Notes: generated from the sequence alone by a model not told the origin. A stretch of 64,000 nt of DNA from Pantoea sp. Ap-967 (GCF_011752565.1 NZ_VWXK01000016.1:1-64000), one strand, 5' to 3'; counted from the first letter of the stretch, positions 25,631-33,856 are shown. Program-made: numbers and translations.

Positions 25631-25666
25631 GTAGTCCTATTCCGGCTTAAAGCGGAAAAGGACTAC
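25631..25666. other. 14-bp stem hairpin directly after the FKBP stop
   Basis: GTAGTCCT and AGGACTAC are exact inverted copies, and inner TTCCG pairs with CGGAA around an 8-nt loop, with one A-A mismatch. It begins one base after the FKBP stop codon. No T-run follows, so it is not a classical terminator; it also marks the edge of the low-G+C orphan pair. Confidence 0.6.
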
Positions 25667-25753
25667 ACGCCCTGTCGGCCGGCGTCTGATTGAGATGCGT
25701 GATAGGGATGGATACCCTTGGAACTCTGATGGAGTGAAAGAGGGAAAATACCC

Positions 25754-25936
25754 ATGAAATCGCACTTTTCGTCGCGTGTGGTGCGTGAAGCGAACGCAAT
25801 GCTGATCGCATCCGGTGCCCGCATGGAGATCCAACTGCCTAGGGAGCTGGCCGGGGTGCTGAGCAGCACCCGGAAAACCCGGTCGGAACTCAATGCTGCA
25901 TTTGAAACTGCGCTCAACCGCCTGCGCAAGGCGTAA
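25754..25936 (+). CDS. Small hypothetical protein, 60 residues
   Basis: This is a 60-residue basic protein (MKSHFSSRVVREANAML start, ETALNRLRKA end) predicted to be mostly helical. I do not recognise a family. It has an ATG with purine-rich AGAGGGAAAATA upstream. The stop lies 5 bp before the start of the next gene, so the two are probably cotranscribed. Base composition is visibly poorer in G+C than the flanking genes. A small DNA-binding or antitoxin-like role is conceivable from size and charge but not shown. Confidence 0.55.
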   Translation: MKSHFSSRVVREANAMLIASGARMEIQLPRELAGVLSSTRKTRSELNAAFETALNRLRKA

Positions 25937-25941
25937 CAGCC

Positions 25942-26445
25942 ATGGCCGGTGGCTGTTACAACCACATCTTTTCGGTTCTGGTCGAGCACGAGCAGGATAC
26001 GCTGGGGATCATTGCTTATTCGCTCTATAAGCGGCAAAAAATCGAGTTCATCCAGGCCTTCAAGGCCAAGCATGGCAGAGAGCCTAAAGATGAAGAGCTG
26101 ACACCTTTTCACGATGTGAGCAATAGCCCCTCGCAATTGGAGAGCTATCGGGGCCAGGCAAGCCAGCTTGTTCACGGTTTTCTTGACGCCTCAATCGTCG
26201 CGCAGGCTGCGGAGCTTGATCGCTACTACTCCGAGAAGGCGAGTAACGAAATTCGCAGTACCAAGCCTGGGTTTTGGTTGGGGGTCACACAGAGCCTTGT
26301 CGGCTCGGTCCTATTCGTTTTCTTGCTTGGTTTTCTGGTGTTCTTCACCTGGAGTTTGAACCAAGGTCCAAAACAGGTCATAGAGCAGGTCTTTGATGTG
26401 ACCATCACCGACGTGCCAACCCCTGAACCGGCCCCCCTTCCTTGA
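25942..26445 (+). CDS. Hypothetical protein with one C-terminal transmembrane helix
   Basis: This is a 167-residue protein. The N-terminal ~105 residues are helical and soluble (HIFSVLVEHEQDTLGIIAYS, FIQAFKAKHGREPKDEELTP, QLVHGFLDASIVAQAAELDR), then one membrane helix at about 110-137 (VGSVLFVFLLGFLVFFTW), then a 30-residue Pro-rich tail (ITDVPTPEPAPLP) that would be periplasmic. I do not recognise the family. It pairs with the 60-residue gene just upstream. Low G+C compared with neighbours and the orphan status suggest acquired DNA. Confidence 0.65.
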   Translation: MAGGCYNHIFSVLVEHEQDTLGIIAYSLYKRQKIEFIQAFKAKHGREPKDEELTPFHDVSNSPSQLESYRGQASQLVHGFLDASIVAQAAELDRYYSEKASNEIRSTKPGFWLGVTQSLVGSVLFVFLLGFLVFFTWSLNQGPKQVIEQVFDVTITDVPTPEPAPLP

Positions 26446-26611
26446 TAGCAACATGGAGGGTGGTCGCGCTCTGCTGGACATAATTGTGCAACACAGCTGC
26501 TCTAACGTAGGCCTTGCCTAGGGAACGGCATCCACACCCAGGGAGGAACCAAACGGGTATCGGGCACTCTGACCCCTACTCGTTGCCAAGGACGGCATTC
26601 ACTACAGGGAC

Positions 26612-26635
26612 GCCCCGCGGCTTCGGCCGCGGGGC
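26612..26635. other. 10-bp perfect hairpin with TTCG tetraloop
   Basis: GCCCCGCGGC and GCCGCGGGGC flank TTCG, the most stable RNA tetraloop class. It lies in the 237-bp gap after the orphan pair and before the histidine phosphatase gene. No T-tract follows, but such a stem could end or stabilise the upstream transcript. Nothing else in this gap stands out apart from a degenerate direct repeat around ACGGCAT (about 26525 and 26592). Confidence 0.6.
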
Positions 26636-26682
26636 AATGTGGCGGGTGAATCCGATTCCTTGCGTCCCAAGAGCCTGCCTCG

Positions 26683-27345
26683 ATGAAGTTGCCCTCATTC
26701 TTCCGGCGTCCTCGCCACCTGTTGCCAACGCTGGCACTCATTACCGCTGCCGTGCCGCTGGCCCTGGATATCGTCGAGAGCCGGGCACAACCGGTTGACG
26801 GTACCCAGACGCTGGTCTTCCTGCGCCATGCCGAAAAGCCCGGAGAGGGCCTTGGGCAGCTCAATTGCCAGGGGCTCAACCGGGCGATCGACCTGGCGAC
26901 GTTACTGCCCGAGCGCTTCGGCAAGGCCGACTACGTGTTCGCCGCCAACCCCTCCCGGCATGTCGAGGAAGGCAGCCAGGACCTCAGCTACAGCTATATC
27001 CGTCCCTTGATGACCATCACCCCCAGCGCCATCCGCCTGGGCTTGCCGGTGAACATTGACTATGACGCCAATGACACCGACGACCTGGCCGACGAGCTGC
27101 TGAGCGAGAAGTACCGCAATGCCACGGTGTACACCGCCTGGTCCCACGGCTACCTGCCCGAGCTGATCAACACGGTTGCCGGCAAGGCCCTGGGTGACAA
27201 GCGGATCATCACCCAGGACTGGAGCGGCGATGATTTCGACACCCTCTACGTGCTGACCCTGACCTGGCACAACGGCAAGGCCAGCCTGCTGAGCCGCAAC
27301 GTGCGCCAGGGCCTCGATGGCGGCGCCCATAGCTGCCCGACCTGA
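26683..27345 (+). CDS. Histidine phosphatase family protein, membrane-anchored or exported
   Basis: This is a 220-residue protein. A basic start and hydrophobic stretch (LLPTLALITAAVPLALDIV) act as a signal or anchor. The phosphohistidine motif is LRHAEKP, and a second conserved histidine lies in AWSHGYLPEL. This is the phosphoglycerate-mutase-like histidine phosphatase fold; the substrate is unknown. ATG 26683 is the first start in the frame that keeps the signal sequence. The gene stands alone between a hairpin and the oxidoreductase gene. Confidence 0.82.
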   Translation: MKLPSFFRRPRHLLPTLALITAAVPLALDIVESRAQPVDGTQTLVFLRHAEKPGEGLGQLNCQGLNRAIDLATLLPERFGKADYVFAANPSRHVEEGSQDLSYSYIRPLMTITPSAIRLGLPVNIDYDANDTDDLADELLSEKYRNATVYTAWSHGYLPELINTVAGKALGDKRIITQDWSGDDFDTLYVLTLTWHNGKASLLSRNVRQGLDGGAHSCPT

Positions 27346-27390
27346 TTCGCTGCTACTGTGCCGGTATATGGACCGGGGCAGGGATGAACC

Positions 27391-28578
27391 ATGGGACAAC
27401 GGGTGACGGTGATCGGTGGCGGGGTGATTGGCCTGGCCACAGCCTATGCGCTGGTGCGCGCGGGGCTGTCGGTGGTGCTGGTCGAGGCGCGCGACAGTTT
27501 GGCGCTGGCGACCAGTTACGCCAATGGTGGGCAACTGTCCTACCGCTATGTGGCCCCCCTGGCCGATGCCGGTGTGCCGTGGCAGGCGTTGGGCTGGCTG
27601 CTGCAAGGGGATTCACCACTGCGCTTGCGCCTGCGCATGGACCCCACCCAATGGCGCTGGCTGTTGGCCTTCCTGATGGCCTGCCGCAGCAGCGTCAACC
27701 GGCGCAGCGGCGCACAGTTGCTGGAGCTGGCGCGGCACAGCCAGGCCACCTTGGCGCGTTGGCGTGATGAAGATGGGCTGAGCGACTTCGCCTGGCGTTG
27801 TAACGGCAAGCTGGTGGCATTTCGCAGTGAGCGTGCATTCAGCAAAGGGCGCGCCCACTTGCTTGACCCCGCCCGTCAGCGGGTAGTCGATGGCGCCGAG
27901 CTCCGGGCGCTGGAGCCAGCTGTAGCCGAGGCGCCGTTCATCGGTGGCGTGCTGACGCCCGATGAAGAGGTTGCCGATTGCCACCGGTTTTGCGAGCGCC
28001 TGGCCGAGCGCCTGCGCGCCTCCGGGCAATGCAGGTTTCTGCTGGGCAAGACCGTGACACGGATGATAACCCGCAAGGACCGCGTGGTTGCCTTGCAGGT
28101 GGGCCACAAGCACGTCGAGGTCGAGCGCCTGGTGTTATGTGCCGGGCACCGCAGCGCAGGGTTGGGGTTGCCGGGGATGCGCCTGCCGGTCTACCCACTC
28201 AAGGGTTACAGCCTGACCGCCCCTGTCGCGTCGCAACCGCCACAGCTGAGCATCACCGACTATGAGCGCAAGATCGTCTATGCGCGGTTGGACCAGCAGC
28301 TGCGCGTGGCGGCGATGGTGGATATCGTCGGCTACGACGATTCAGTGGATGCCGGCAGGCTGCAAAGCATGCGCCAGCTGGCACTGGAGGCGTTGCCACT
28401 GGCTGCAGATTACGGCCAGGCGGTGGAATGGGCAGGCATGCGCCCGGCAACGCCTACCGGTGTGCCGATCATCGGGGCTTCTGCCTACCGGAACCTCTGG
28501 TTGAACGTGGGGCATGGGGCCCTGGGGTTTACCTTGGCCTGTGGCAGCGGTGAGCGCCTGGCCAGGATGCTGTGTTGA
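27391..28578 (+). CDS. FAD-dependent oxidoreductase, D-amino-acid dehydrogenase (DadA)-like
   Basis: This is a 395-residue flavoprotein with an N-terminal dinucleotide-binding motif (VTVIGGGVIGLATAYALVRAG), the SYANGGQLSYRY segment typical of DadA-like enzymes, and a C-terminal FAD motif (WAGMRPATPTGVPIIG, LNVGHGALGFTLACG). DadA oxidises D-amino acids to 2-oxoacids, feeding electrons to the respiratory chain. The substrate is not provable here, but it converges on a hydantoin-racemase-like gene, which is compatible with D-amino-acid or hydantoin metabolism. Confidence 0.88.
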   Translation: MGQRVTVIGGGVIGLATAYALVRAGLSVVLVEARDSLALATSYANGGQLSYRYVAPLADAGVPWQALGWLLQGDSPLRLRLRMDPTQWRWLLAFLMACRSSVNRRSGAQLLELARHSQATLARWRDEDGLSDFAWRCNGKLVAFRSERAFSKGRAHLLDPARQRVVDGAELRALEPAVAEAPFIGGVLTPDEEVADCHRFCERLAERLRASGQCRFLLGKTVTRMITRKDRVVALQVGHKHVEVERLVLCAGHRSAGLGLPGMRLPVYPLKGYSLTAPVASQPPQLSITDYERKIVYARLDQQLRVAAMVDIVGYDDSVDAGRLQSMRQLALEALPLAADYGQAVEWAGMRPATPTGVPIIGASAYRNLWLNVGHGALGFTLACGSGERLARMLC

Positions 28579-28580
28579 TT

Positions 28581-28648
28581 GTGCGGGCCTCTTCGCGGGG
28601 CAAGCCCGCTCCTGTAGGAGCGGGCTTGCCCCGCGAAAGGGCCCGCAC
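28581..28648. repeat. Compact REP inverted pair between convergent genes
   Basis: Two CGGGGCAAGCCCGCTCCT cores face each other with no spacer, flanked by GTGCGGGCC and GGCCCGCAC. The whole 68 bp forms one long stem. It lies between convergent genes, a position where REP pairs can end transcription from both sides. Confidence 0.85.
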
Positions 28649-28661
28649 AGGCTAAGCCGGC

Positions 28662-29390
28662 CTAGCGCCCGATTCGCATCGGCCAACCCAGCACTTTCTT
28701 CGCCCGGGGCGTGGCATAGGTGCGTACCTTCGAGGTGCTGAGCCCCATGCGCACCAGCGACTCGGCAATGGTCACCGCTGCGCTCACACCATCGACCACC
28801 GGCACGCCGGTGCGCTGGCGAATCTGCTCATCCAGCCCGGCCATGCCGCCGCACCCCAGGCAGATCACCTCGGCCTTGTCATCGCGCACGGCGCGCTCGG
28901 CCTGCTCGACGATGGCCTCCACCGCGCGCAGCGGGTCTTCTTCGAGCTCCAGTACCGCCAGGCCGCTGGCGCGCACCGAGGCGCAGCGGTCATGGAGGCC
29001 TGAGAGTTTCAGGCGGTCTTCGATCAAGGGCACGGTGCGGTCCAGGGTGGTCACCACCGAGTAGGCGTGGCCCAAGTACATCGCGGTGCTGGCGGCGGCA
29101 TCGGTGATGTCCACCACCGGCACGTTCAGCAGCTCCTGCAGGCCCTCGCGGCCATGCTCACCGTAGCCCGCCTGGATCACCGCGTCATACGGCTGGTCGT
29201 AGGCCAGCACGCGGTCCATTACCGCAATGGCAGCCAGGTAGCTTTCGAAATTGCCCTCCACCGACTCGGCACCAAACCATGGGGTCAGGCCGATGATCTC
29301 GGTGCCCGGGGCGGCGACGCTGCGGGCTTGTTCGGCAATGGCTTCGGTAATGGCTTCGGTGGTGTTGACGTTAACGATCAGAATACGCAT
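28662..29390 (-). CDS. Asp/Glu/hydantoin racemase family protein
   Basis: This is a 242-residue protein with the fold's signatures: ILIVNVNTT at the N-terminus, SVVTTLDRTVPLIEDRL in the middle, VICLGCGGMAGL with the second catalytic cysteine (C180), and PVVDGVSAAVTIAESLV. Classical hydantoin racemases use two cysteines; the first, expected in the VIACF-like motif, is replaced here by Gly (G75 in QAGYGEHG). So it may not racemise by the two-base mechanism and could act as a decarboxylase or isomerase. It precedes no further gene and follows the NCS1 transporter by 16 bp, one operon. Confidence 0.85.
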   Translation of the reverse strand: MRILIVNVNTTEAITEAIAEQARSVAAPGTEIIGLTPWFGAESVEGNFESYLAAIAVMDRVLAYDQPYDAVIQAGYGEHGREGLQELLNVPVVDITDAAASTAMYLGHAYSVVTTLDRTVPLIEDRLKLSGLHDRCASVRASGLAVLELEEDPLRAVEAIVEQAERAVRDDKAEVICLGCGGMAGLDEQIRQRTGVPVVDGVSAAVTIAESLVRMGLSTSKVRTYATPRAKKVLGWPMRIGR

Positions 29391-29406
29391 GAACGGTCCT
29401 CGCTGA

Positions 29407-30939
29407 TCAGTGGCTGCTGTGGTCGACGGCGATGCATTCGCCGCTGACGTCGTGGTAGTGGCGCTTGCGTGGGGCGATCAGCAGGTACAGCGCAGCGGCG
29501 ATACCGGCACCGATCAGCCAGGAGAAGGGCGCAATGCCATGGAAGTTCGGCACCAGGGCCAGGACGATGGCCAGCAGCGCAGCTGGCACGAACGCGGCCA
29601 CGGCGCGCAGGTTGATGCCTTTGCTGTAGTGGTAGGCCCCGGCCGGGTGCTCGGTGTACAGCTCTGGCACGTTGATGCAGCCTTTGCGCAGCAACCAGTA
29701 GTCGGCCATGATCACGCCGTACAGCGGGCCGAGCAGGGCGCCAAGGCCCGACAGGAAATACACGATCACCAGCGGGCTGTTGTAGAGGTTCCACGGCAGG
29801 ATCAGCACCGCCAGGGTGGCGCTGATCAGCCCGGCGCGCTTGAAGTTCAGGTGGCGTGGCGCCAGGTTGCTGAGCACGAAGGCCGGGGCGACGAAGTTGG
29901 CCATGATGTTCACCGCCACGGTGACGATCAGGAAGGCCAGGCAGCCGAGCACCAGGAACGCGGTGCTGGGAATGGCGGCGACGATTTGCGTGGGGCTGTC
30001 GATGACCTGGCCGTTGATCTGGAACTGCGCGCCGCACAGCACCACGGTGATGACCGCGAACACCAGGATGTTCACCGGCAGGCCCCAGAAGTTACCCACG
30101 CGGATGGTCCGGCGGCACGGCGAGGAACGGGCGAAGTCGCAGAAGTTCAGCACCAGGGTGCCGTAGATCGCCAGCCACAGCGCGCCACCGGCAAAGATGT
30201 TGCGCCACATCTCATAGCCGGTCAGCGGTTCGGCCACCGACCAGGCGATGCGGGCATCGGCCTTGAAGTACATGAACACCGCCAGGCTCGCCACGGTCAG
30301 CAGGATCACGGGGCCTGCGAAGCCTTCGTAGCGGCGCACCATCTCCATGCCGTAGGCCAGGATCACCAGCTGGACCAGCCAGATCGCCACGAAGCACACC
30401 CAGCCCAGGCTCGACAGGCCAAGAATGCTGTCGTGGTCGTAGGCGGCCATGTGCGGCCACACGGCGGTCAGCAGCACGCGCAGCACCACCGAGGCCAGGT
30501 AGGTCTGGATGCCGAACCAGGCGATGGCGATGACGGCACGGATCAGTGCCGGAATCTGTGCGCCATGGATGCCGAAGGCGATGCGGCTGATGACCGGGAA
30601 CGGCACGCCGGTTTTCTGCCCCATGTAGCCAGACAGGTTCATGAAGAAGTACACCAGCGCGGCGCCGATGGCCAGGGACATGAGGATTTGCCAGCCACCC
30701 AGGCCCAGGGCGAACAAGCCCATGGCGAACGAATAGTTGGCGATATTGTGCACATCGTTTGTCCACAACGCGAAGATGCTGTAGCCGCCCCAACGGCGGC
30801 CTTCGGCGCGGGTGGGGGCAAGGTCACGGTTATGCAGGCGTGGGCTCAGGCCAAGCTGCGGCATATCGCCGGCTTGGGCCGTTGTGGGGTTGGTGCTGGC
30901 GACGGATTGTTCAGGGGCAAGGTTGAGGCTGGTACTCAT
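29407..30939 (-). CDS. NCS1 family nucleobase/hydantoin/allantoin-type transporter
   Basis: This is a 510-residue protein with about 12 transmembrane helices. NCS1 features are seen: the N-terminal WGGYSIFALWTNDVHNIANY segment, helix 3 with GVPFPVISRIAFG and the NFCDFARSS loop. The family carries uracil, allantoin, hydantoins, cytosine or thiamine with Na+ or H+. Pairing with a racemase-like gene favours a hydantoin- or allantoin-like substrate. ATG 30939 (MSTSLNLAPEQ) has CAGGAG about 11 bp upstream. A 491-bp A+T-rich leader with candidate operators precedes it. Confidence 0.9.
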   Translation of the reverse strand: MSTSLNLAPEQSVASTNPTTAQAGDMPQLGLSPRLHNRDLAPTRAEGRRWGGYSIFALWTNDVHNIANYSFAMGLFALGLGGWQILMSLAIGAALVYFFMNLSGYMGQKTGVPFPVISRIAFGIHGAQIPALIRAVIAIAWFGIQTYLASVVLRVLLTAVWPHMAAYDHDSILGLSSLGWVCFVAIWLVQLVILAYGMEMVRRYEGFAGPVILLTVASLAVFMYFKADARIAWSVAEPLTGYEMWRNIFAGGALWLAIYGTLVLNFCDFARSSPCRRTIRVGNFWGLPVNILVFAVITVVLCGAQFQINGQVIDSPTQIVAAIPSTAFLVLGCLAFLIVTVAVNIMANFVAPAFVLSNLAPRHLNFKRAGLISATLAVLILPWNLYNSPLVIVYFLSGLGALLGPLYGVIMADYWLLRKGCINVPELYTEHPAGAYHYSKGINLRAVAAFVPAALLAIVLALVPNFHGIAPFSWLIGAGIAAALYLLIAPRKRHYHDVSGECIAVDHSSH

Positions 30940-31092
30940 TCCGGCAGGCTCCTGATGCGCGCGGACTGCGATGAGCGGGCATGCGCACGGGCTCGCCATC
31001 TCGTCGGTGCAGCTTGGCATCACTGGGTTCTGGGCGTGGCGGTCGGCCTGGGGCCGACGTCACGGGTTCTTGTGTATTTATGTTTTGTTTGG

Positions 31093-31104
31093 TTTGTATA
31101 CAAA
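31093..31104. promoter_or_regulatory. TTTGTATACAAA palindrome, candidate GntR-family operator
   Basis: A perfect 12-bp palindrome about 155 bp upstream of the NCS1 transporter start, containing TTGTATACAA, the same core as the two sites between gcl and the GlcG-like gene. P. putida GclR, a GntR-family repressor of gcl, is the natural candidate; the gclR gene is not in the window. Confidence 0.6.
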
Positions 31105-31385
31105 ACATGTGCACACGAAAGCGAGTTCCATGCCAGCCGAAAGTCGGTTGCTAGATGGGTATTTTTTGAAAGATCAGTTGTTTGAAGATAAGTGAATGAA
31201 ATATTGGAAATATAAATTGACTAGATGAACAGGTTTTATTTTTTAGTGGGTCACTTAGTTGATCGAATGGTCAGAATTTAATAAACAAAGTGTGTAACGT
31301 ATTGGGGCGCTATTGGGGTAAGTGCACACAAAAATGGCACTTAAGGTGACATTCTTGTGTACATAAATTAGTCAGGTTTTTTGCG

Positions 31386-31416
31386 GCCCTATCGCGAGCT
31401 GCGCTCGCTCCTACCA
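31386..31416. repeat. Single REP arm (GCGAGCTGCGCTCGCTCCTAC class)
   Basis: One arm only, ATCGCGAGCTGCGCTCGCTC followed by CTACC, just after the 3' end of the Lrp-family gene. It could serve as a transcript-end stem for that gene. Confidence 0.6.
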
Positions 31417-31430
31417 CGCGGGGGGCTGGG

Positions 31431-31868
31431 TCACGCCATCGGGGGTAACCGCCGTTTTACCGGGCTTTTCTTGATGATCGCGGTGTTGGTTTCGGCCAGC
31501 ACATTGATGCGGTCGAGCAGGGTGTCCAGCTGCTCCATCGACCGCACATGCAGGCGGGCGATGAAGCAATCCTCACCGGTTACCTTGTCGCACTCGGTGA
31601 ATTCCGTGATGGCGATGATCTGCCGTTCCACTTCCTGCAACTGCCCCGGCAATGGGCGGATGCGCACGATGGCCTGCAGCTGGTAACCGAAACTGCGCGG
31701 GTCGACATTGACTGTGTAACCCTGCAACACACCACGTTCTTCCAGGCGTCGCAGGCGTTCGCCAACGCTGGGGGCGGAAAGGCCGCTGAGCTGCGCCAGC
31801 GCTTTGAGCGAACGGCGCGAGTCGTCCATCAGGGCGTTGATCAACAGTTGGTCGATGGCATCGGTCAT
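31431..31868 (-). CDS. Lrp/AsnC family transcriptional regulator
   Basis: This is a 145-residue protein with an N-terminal winged helix-turn-helix (SLKALAQLSGLSAPSVGERL) and a C-terminal RAM effector domain (LQAIVRIRPLPGQLQEVERQ, CDKVTGEDCFIARLHV). Such regulators sense amino acids and usually control a neighbour. It is divergent from an EamA exporter gene with 132 bp between, so that exporter is its likely target. ATG 31868 is chosen over ATG 31874, whose upstream GAG would be too close. Confidence 0.9.
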   Translation of the reverse strand: MTDAIDQLLINALMDDSRRSLKALAQLSGLSAPSVGERLRRLEERGVLQGYTVNVDPRSFGYQLQAIVRIRPLPGQLQEVERQIIAITEFTECDKVTGEDCFIARLHVRSMEQLDTLLDRINVLAETNTAIIKKSPVKRRLPPMA

Positions 31869-32000
31869 AGGCATCTCGTAAGGCAGTTTTGGGAATTTGC
31901 CTTGATAGTAAAGGTGAGCCGAGCAGTTGGCCTTGTTTATCCGCTGGAAGGTGCCCTGCGGCCCGCCGCATACTGAGCCATCGTCAACGGGAGGTACGCG

Positions 32001-32897
32001 ATGGACAGTTCACTGCGCCGCGGCACGCTGGAAATGATCGCCGCCATGCTGATTTCCGGCACCATCGGCTGGTTCGTACTGGTGTCCGGGCAACCGGTGC
32101 TGGAGGTGGTGTTCTGGCGCTGCGTGTTCGGCGCCGGCACCTTGCTGGTGATTTGCGCGGCGTTGGGCTTGCTCAGGCCTGGCGTCATCGGCCGCACGGG
32201 TTTGCTGTTGGCGGTCGCCAGTGGGGTGGCCATCGTCGGCAACTGGGTACTGCTGTTCGCCTCTTATTCACGGGCGTCGATTGCCATCGGCACCGCGGTG
32301 TACAACGTTCAGCCGTTCCTGCTGGTGGGGCTCGCGGCGCTGTTTCTTGGCGAGAAAATCACCGCCGCCAAGCTCACTTGGCTGAGCGTGGCCTTTCTCG
32401 GCATGCTGGCCATCGTCAGCGCCCACGGCGCGGGGCAGGGCAGTGGCGACGGCTACCTGGCGGGAATTGCCCTGGCGCTGGGGGCGGCCCTGTTGTATGC
32501 CATTGCCGCCTTGATCATCAAGCGCCTCAACGGCACGCCACCGCACCTGATTGCCCTGATTCAGGTGGCCACCGGCGTGCTGTTGCTGGCGCCCTGGGCC
32601 AAGCTGGGCGGCTTGCCAGGCGCGCCCACGGCGTTGGCCAGCCTGCTGACCCTGGGCGTGGTGCATACCGGCGTGATGTACGTGTTGCTGTACAGCGCCA
32701 TCCAGCGCCTGCCCACGGCGCTGACCGGCGCGCTGTCGTTCATCTACCCGATTGCCGCGATCCTGGTCGACTGGGTGGCCTTCGGGCACCGGCTGGCGCC
32801 ACTGCAGTGGCTGGGGGTTGGCCTGATTCTGCTGGCTGCGGCCGGCATGCAGCAAGGCTGGTGGTTTCGCTCGGCGCGGGTGACGGTCAAGGGGTAG
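32001..32897 (+). CDS. EamA/DMT family transporter
   Basis: This is a 298-residue protein with ten predicted transmembrane helices in two EamA repeats (for example FVLVSGQPVLEVVFWRCVFG and YSRASIAIGTAVYNVQPFLL; second half MYVLLYSAIQRLPTALTGAL, SFIYPIAAILVDWV). Members often export amino acids or metabolites. Divergence from an Lrp-type regulator suggests amino-acid-responsive efflux. The methyltransferase gene follows 32 bp downstream. Confidence 0.88.
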   Translation: MDSSLRRGTLEMIAAMLISGTIGWFVLVSGQPVLEVVFWRCVFGAGTLLVICAALGLLRPGVIGRTGLLLAVASGVAIVGNWVLLFASYSRASIAIGTAVYNVQPFLLVGLAALFLGEKITAAKLTWLSVAFLGMLAIVSAHGAGQGSGDGYLAGIALALGAALLYAIAALIIKRLNGTPPHLIALIQVATGVLLLAPWAKLGGLPGAPTALASLLTLGVVHTGVMYVLLYSAIQRLPTALTGALSFIYPIAAILVDWVAFGHRLAPLQWLGVGLILLAAAGMQQGWWFRSARVTVKG

Positions 32898-32929
32898 AAT
32901 GCCGGCTTTTACCCGCCAGTGACCCCGCC

Positions 32930-33856
32930 ATGACTTCGCCAATCCACACCCTGGAGCAGCATCTGCTCACCGCCCTTGACCCTGCCCCGGCAGAAACCCG
33001 CCGCCTGTTCCATGGCCGTGGCCGGTGCTGGGAAGGCCTGGAGCAGGTCACGGTGGACTGGCTGCAAGGCGTGCTGTCGGTGGCCCTGTTCCGTGAACCC
33101 CCGCAGGGCCAGCTGGCCGAGCTGCAGGCGATGTTGCAGCGCCTGGCCGAGCGCCCGCAATGGGCGGGCCAGGCGATACTCATTCAGCACCGCTACCTGC
33201 CCGAAAGCCCCGGCCAGTGGCTGCTGGGCGAGCCGTGCCAGCAGCGCGAGGTGGTCGAGGACGGCCTGACCTACCTGCTGGACCTGGGCGTGCGGCAGAA
33301 CAACGGCCTGTTCCTCGACATGCGCTATGGCCGCCGCTGGGTGCGCGAGCAGGCTGCAGGCAAGCGCGTGCTCAACCTGTTCGCCTACACCTGCGGGTTT
33401 TCGGTGGCGGCGATCGCCGGGGGCGCCGAGCAGGTGGTCAACCTGGACATGGCCAAGTCGGCGCTGTCGCGCGGGCGCGACAACCATCGCCTCAATGGCC
33501 ACGATGCATCGCGAGTGGCTTACCTTGGCCATGAACTGTTCAAGTCGTGGGGCAAGGTGCGCAAGTACGGGCCGTATGACCTGATTATCATCGACCCACC
33601 GACCTTCCAGCGTGGCAGTTTCGTGCTGACCCAGGACTACGCCAAGATCCTGCGGCGCTTGCCTGAGTTGTTGAGTGAGGGCGGGACGGTGCTGGCGTGC
33701 GTCAATGACCCGGGGATCGGGCCTGAATTCTTGGTCGAAGGGATGGCCGAGCAGGCGCCTGGGCTGGCCTTTGTCGAGCGGCTGGAGAATCCGCCGGAGT
33801 TTCCTGACGTGGACCCGGCGGGCGGGTTGAAGGCTTTGGTATTCCGGCAAGGGTGA
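32930..33856 (+). CDS. Class I SAM-dependent methyltransferase (RlmI/RlmK-like)
   Basis: This is a 308-residue enzyme with an N-terminal ~115-residue region and a Rossmann methyltransferase domain: motif I VLNLFAYTCGFSVAAIAGGA, the acidic loop VNLDMAKSALSRGRDNHRLN, and DLIIIDPPTFQRGSF, where DPPTF is the catalytic-type motif IV of RNA and rRNA cytosine/guanine methyltransferases. The preceding LGVRQNNGLFLDMR block is typical of the RlmI/RlmK group. An RNA substrate is inferred. ATG 32930 is chosen because a longer frame to 31889 runs antisense and alternative to real genes. Confidence 0.87.
   Translation: MTSPIHTLEQHLLTALDPAPAETRRLFHGRGRCWEGLEQVTVDWLQGVLSVALFREPPQGQLAELQAMLQRLAERPQWAGQAILIQHRYLPESPGQWLLGEPCQQREVVEDGLTYLLDLGVRQNNGLFLDMRYGRRWVREQAAGKRVLNLFAYTCGFSVAAIAGGAEQVVNLDMAKSALSRGRDNHRLNGHDASRVAYLGHELFKSWGKVRKYGPYDLIIIDPPTFQRGSFVLTQDYAKILRRLPELLSEGGTVLACVNDPGIGPEFLVEGMAEQAPGLAFVERLENPPEFPDVDPAGGLKALVFRQG

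Larger units (their letters stand above)
30940..31430. other. A+T-rich gene-free region upstream of the NCS1 transporter
   Basis: These 491 bp hold no convincing gene. The central part (about 31150-31380) is markedly A+T-rich. Seen in it: the palindrome TTTGTATACAAA at 31093-31104, a weaker TTGTGTACATAA at 31355-31366, two copies of GTGCACAC at 31109-31116 and 31322-31329, a RutR-like TTGATCGAATGGTCAG at 31259-31274, and a single REP arm at its far end. It reads as the control region of the transporter-racemase operon. Confidence 0.6.

Noticed and set aside
31889..33856. 655-codon plus-strand frame fusing the EamA region with the methyltransferase
   Set aside because: The first ~345 codons are an out-of-frame reading of the EamA gene; the methyltransferase starts at ATG 32930.
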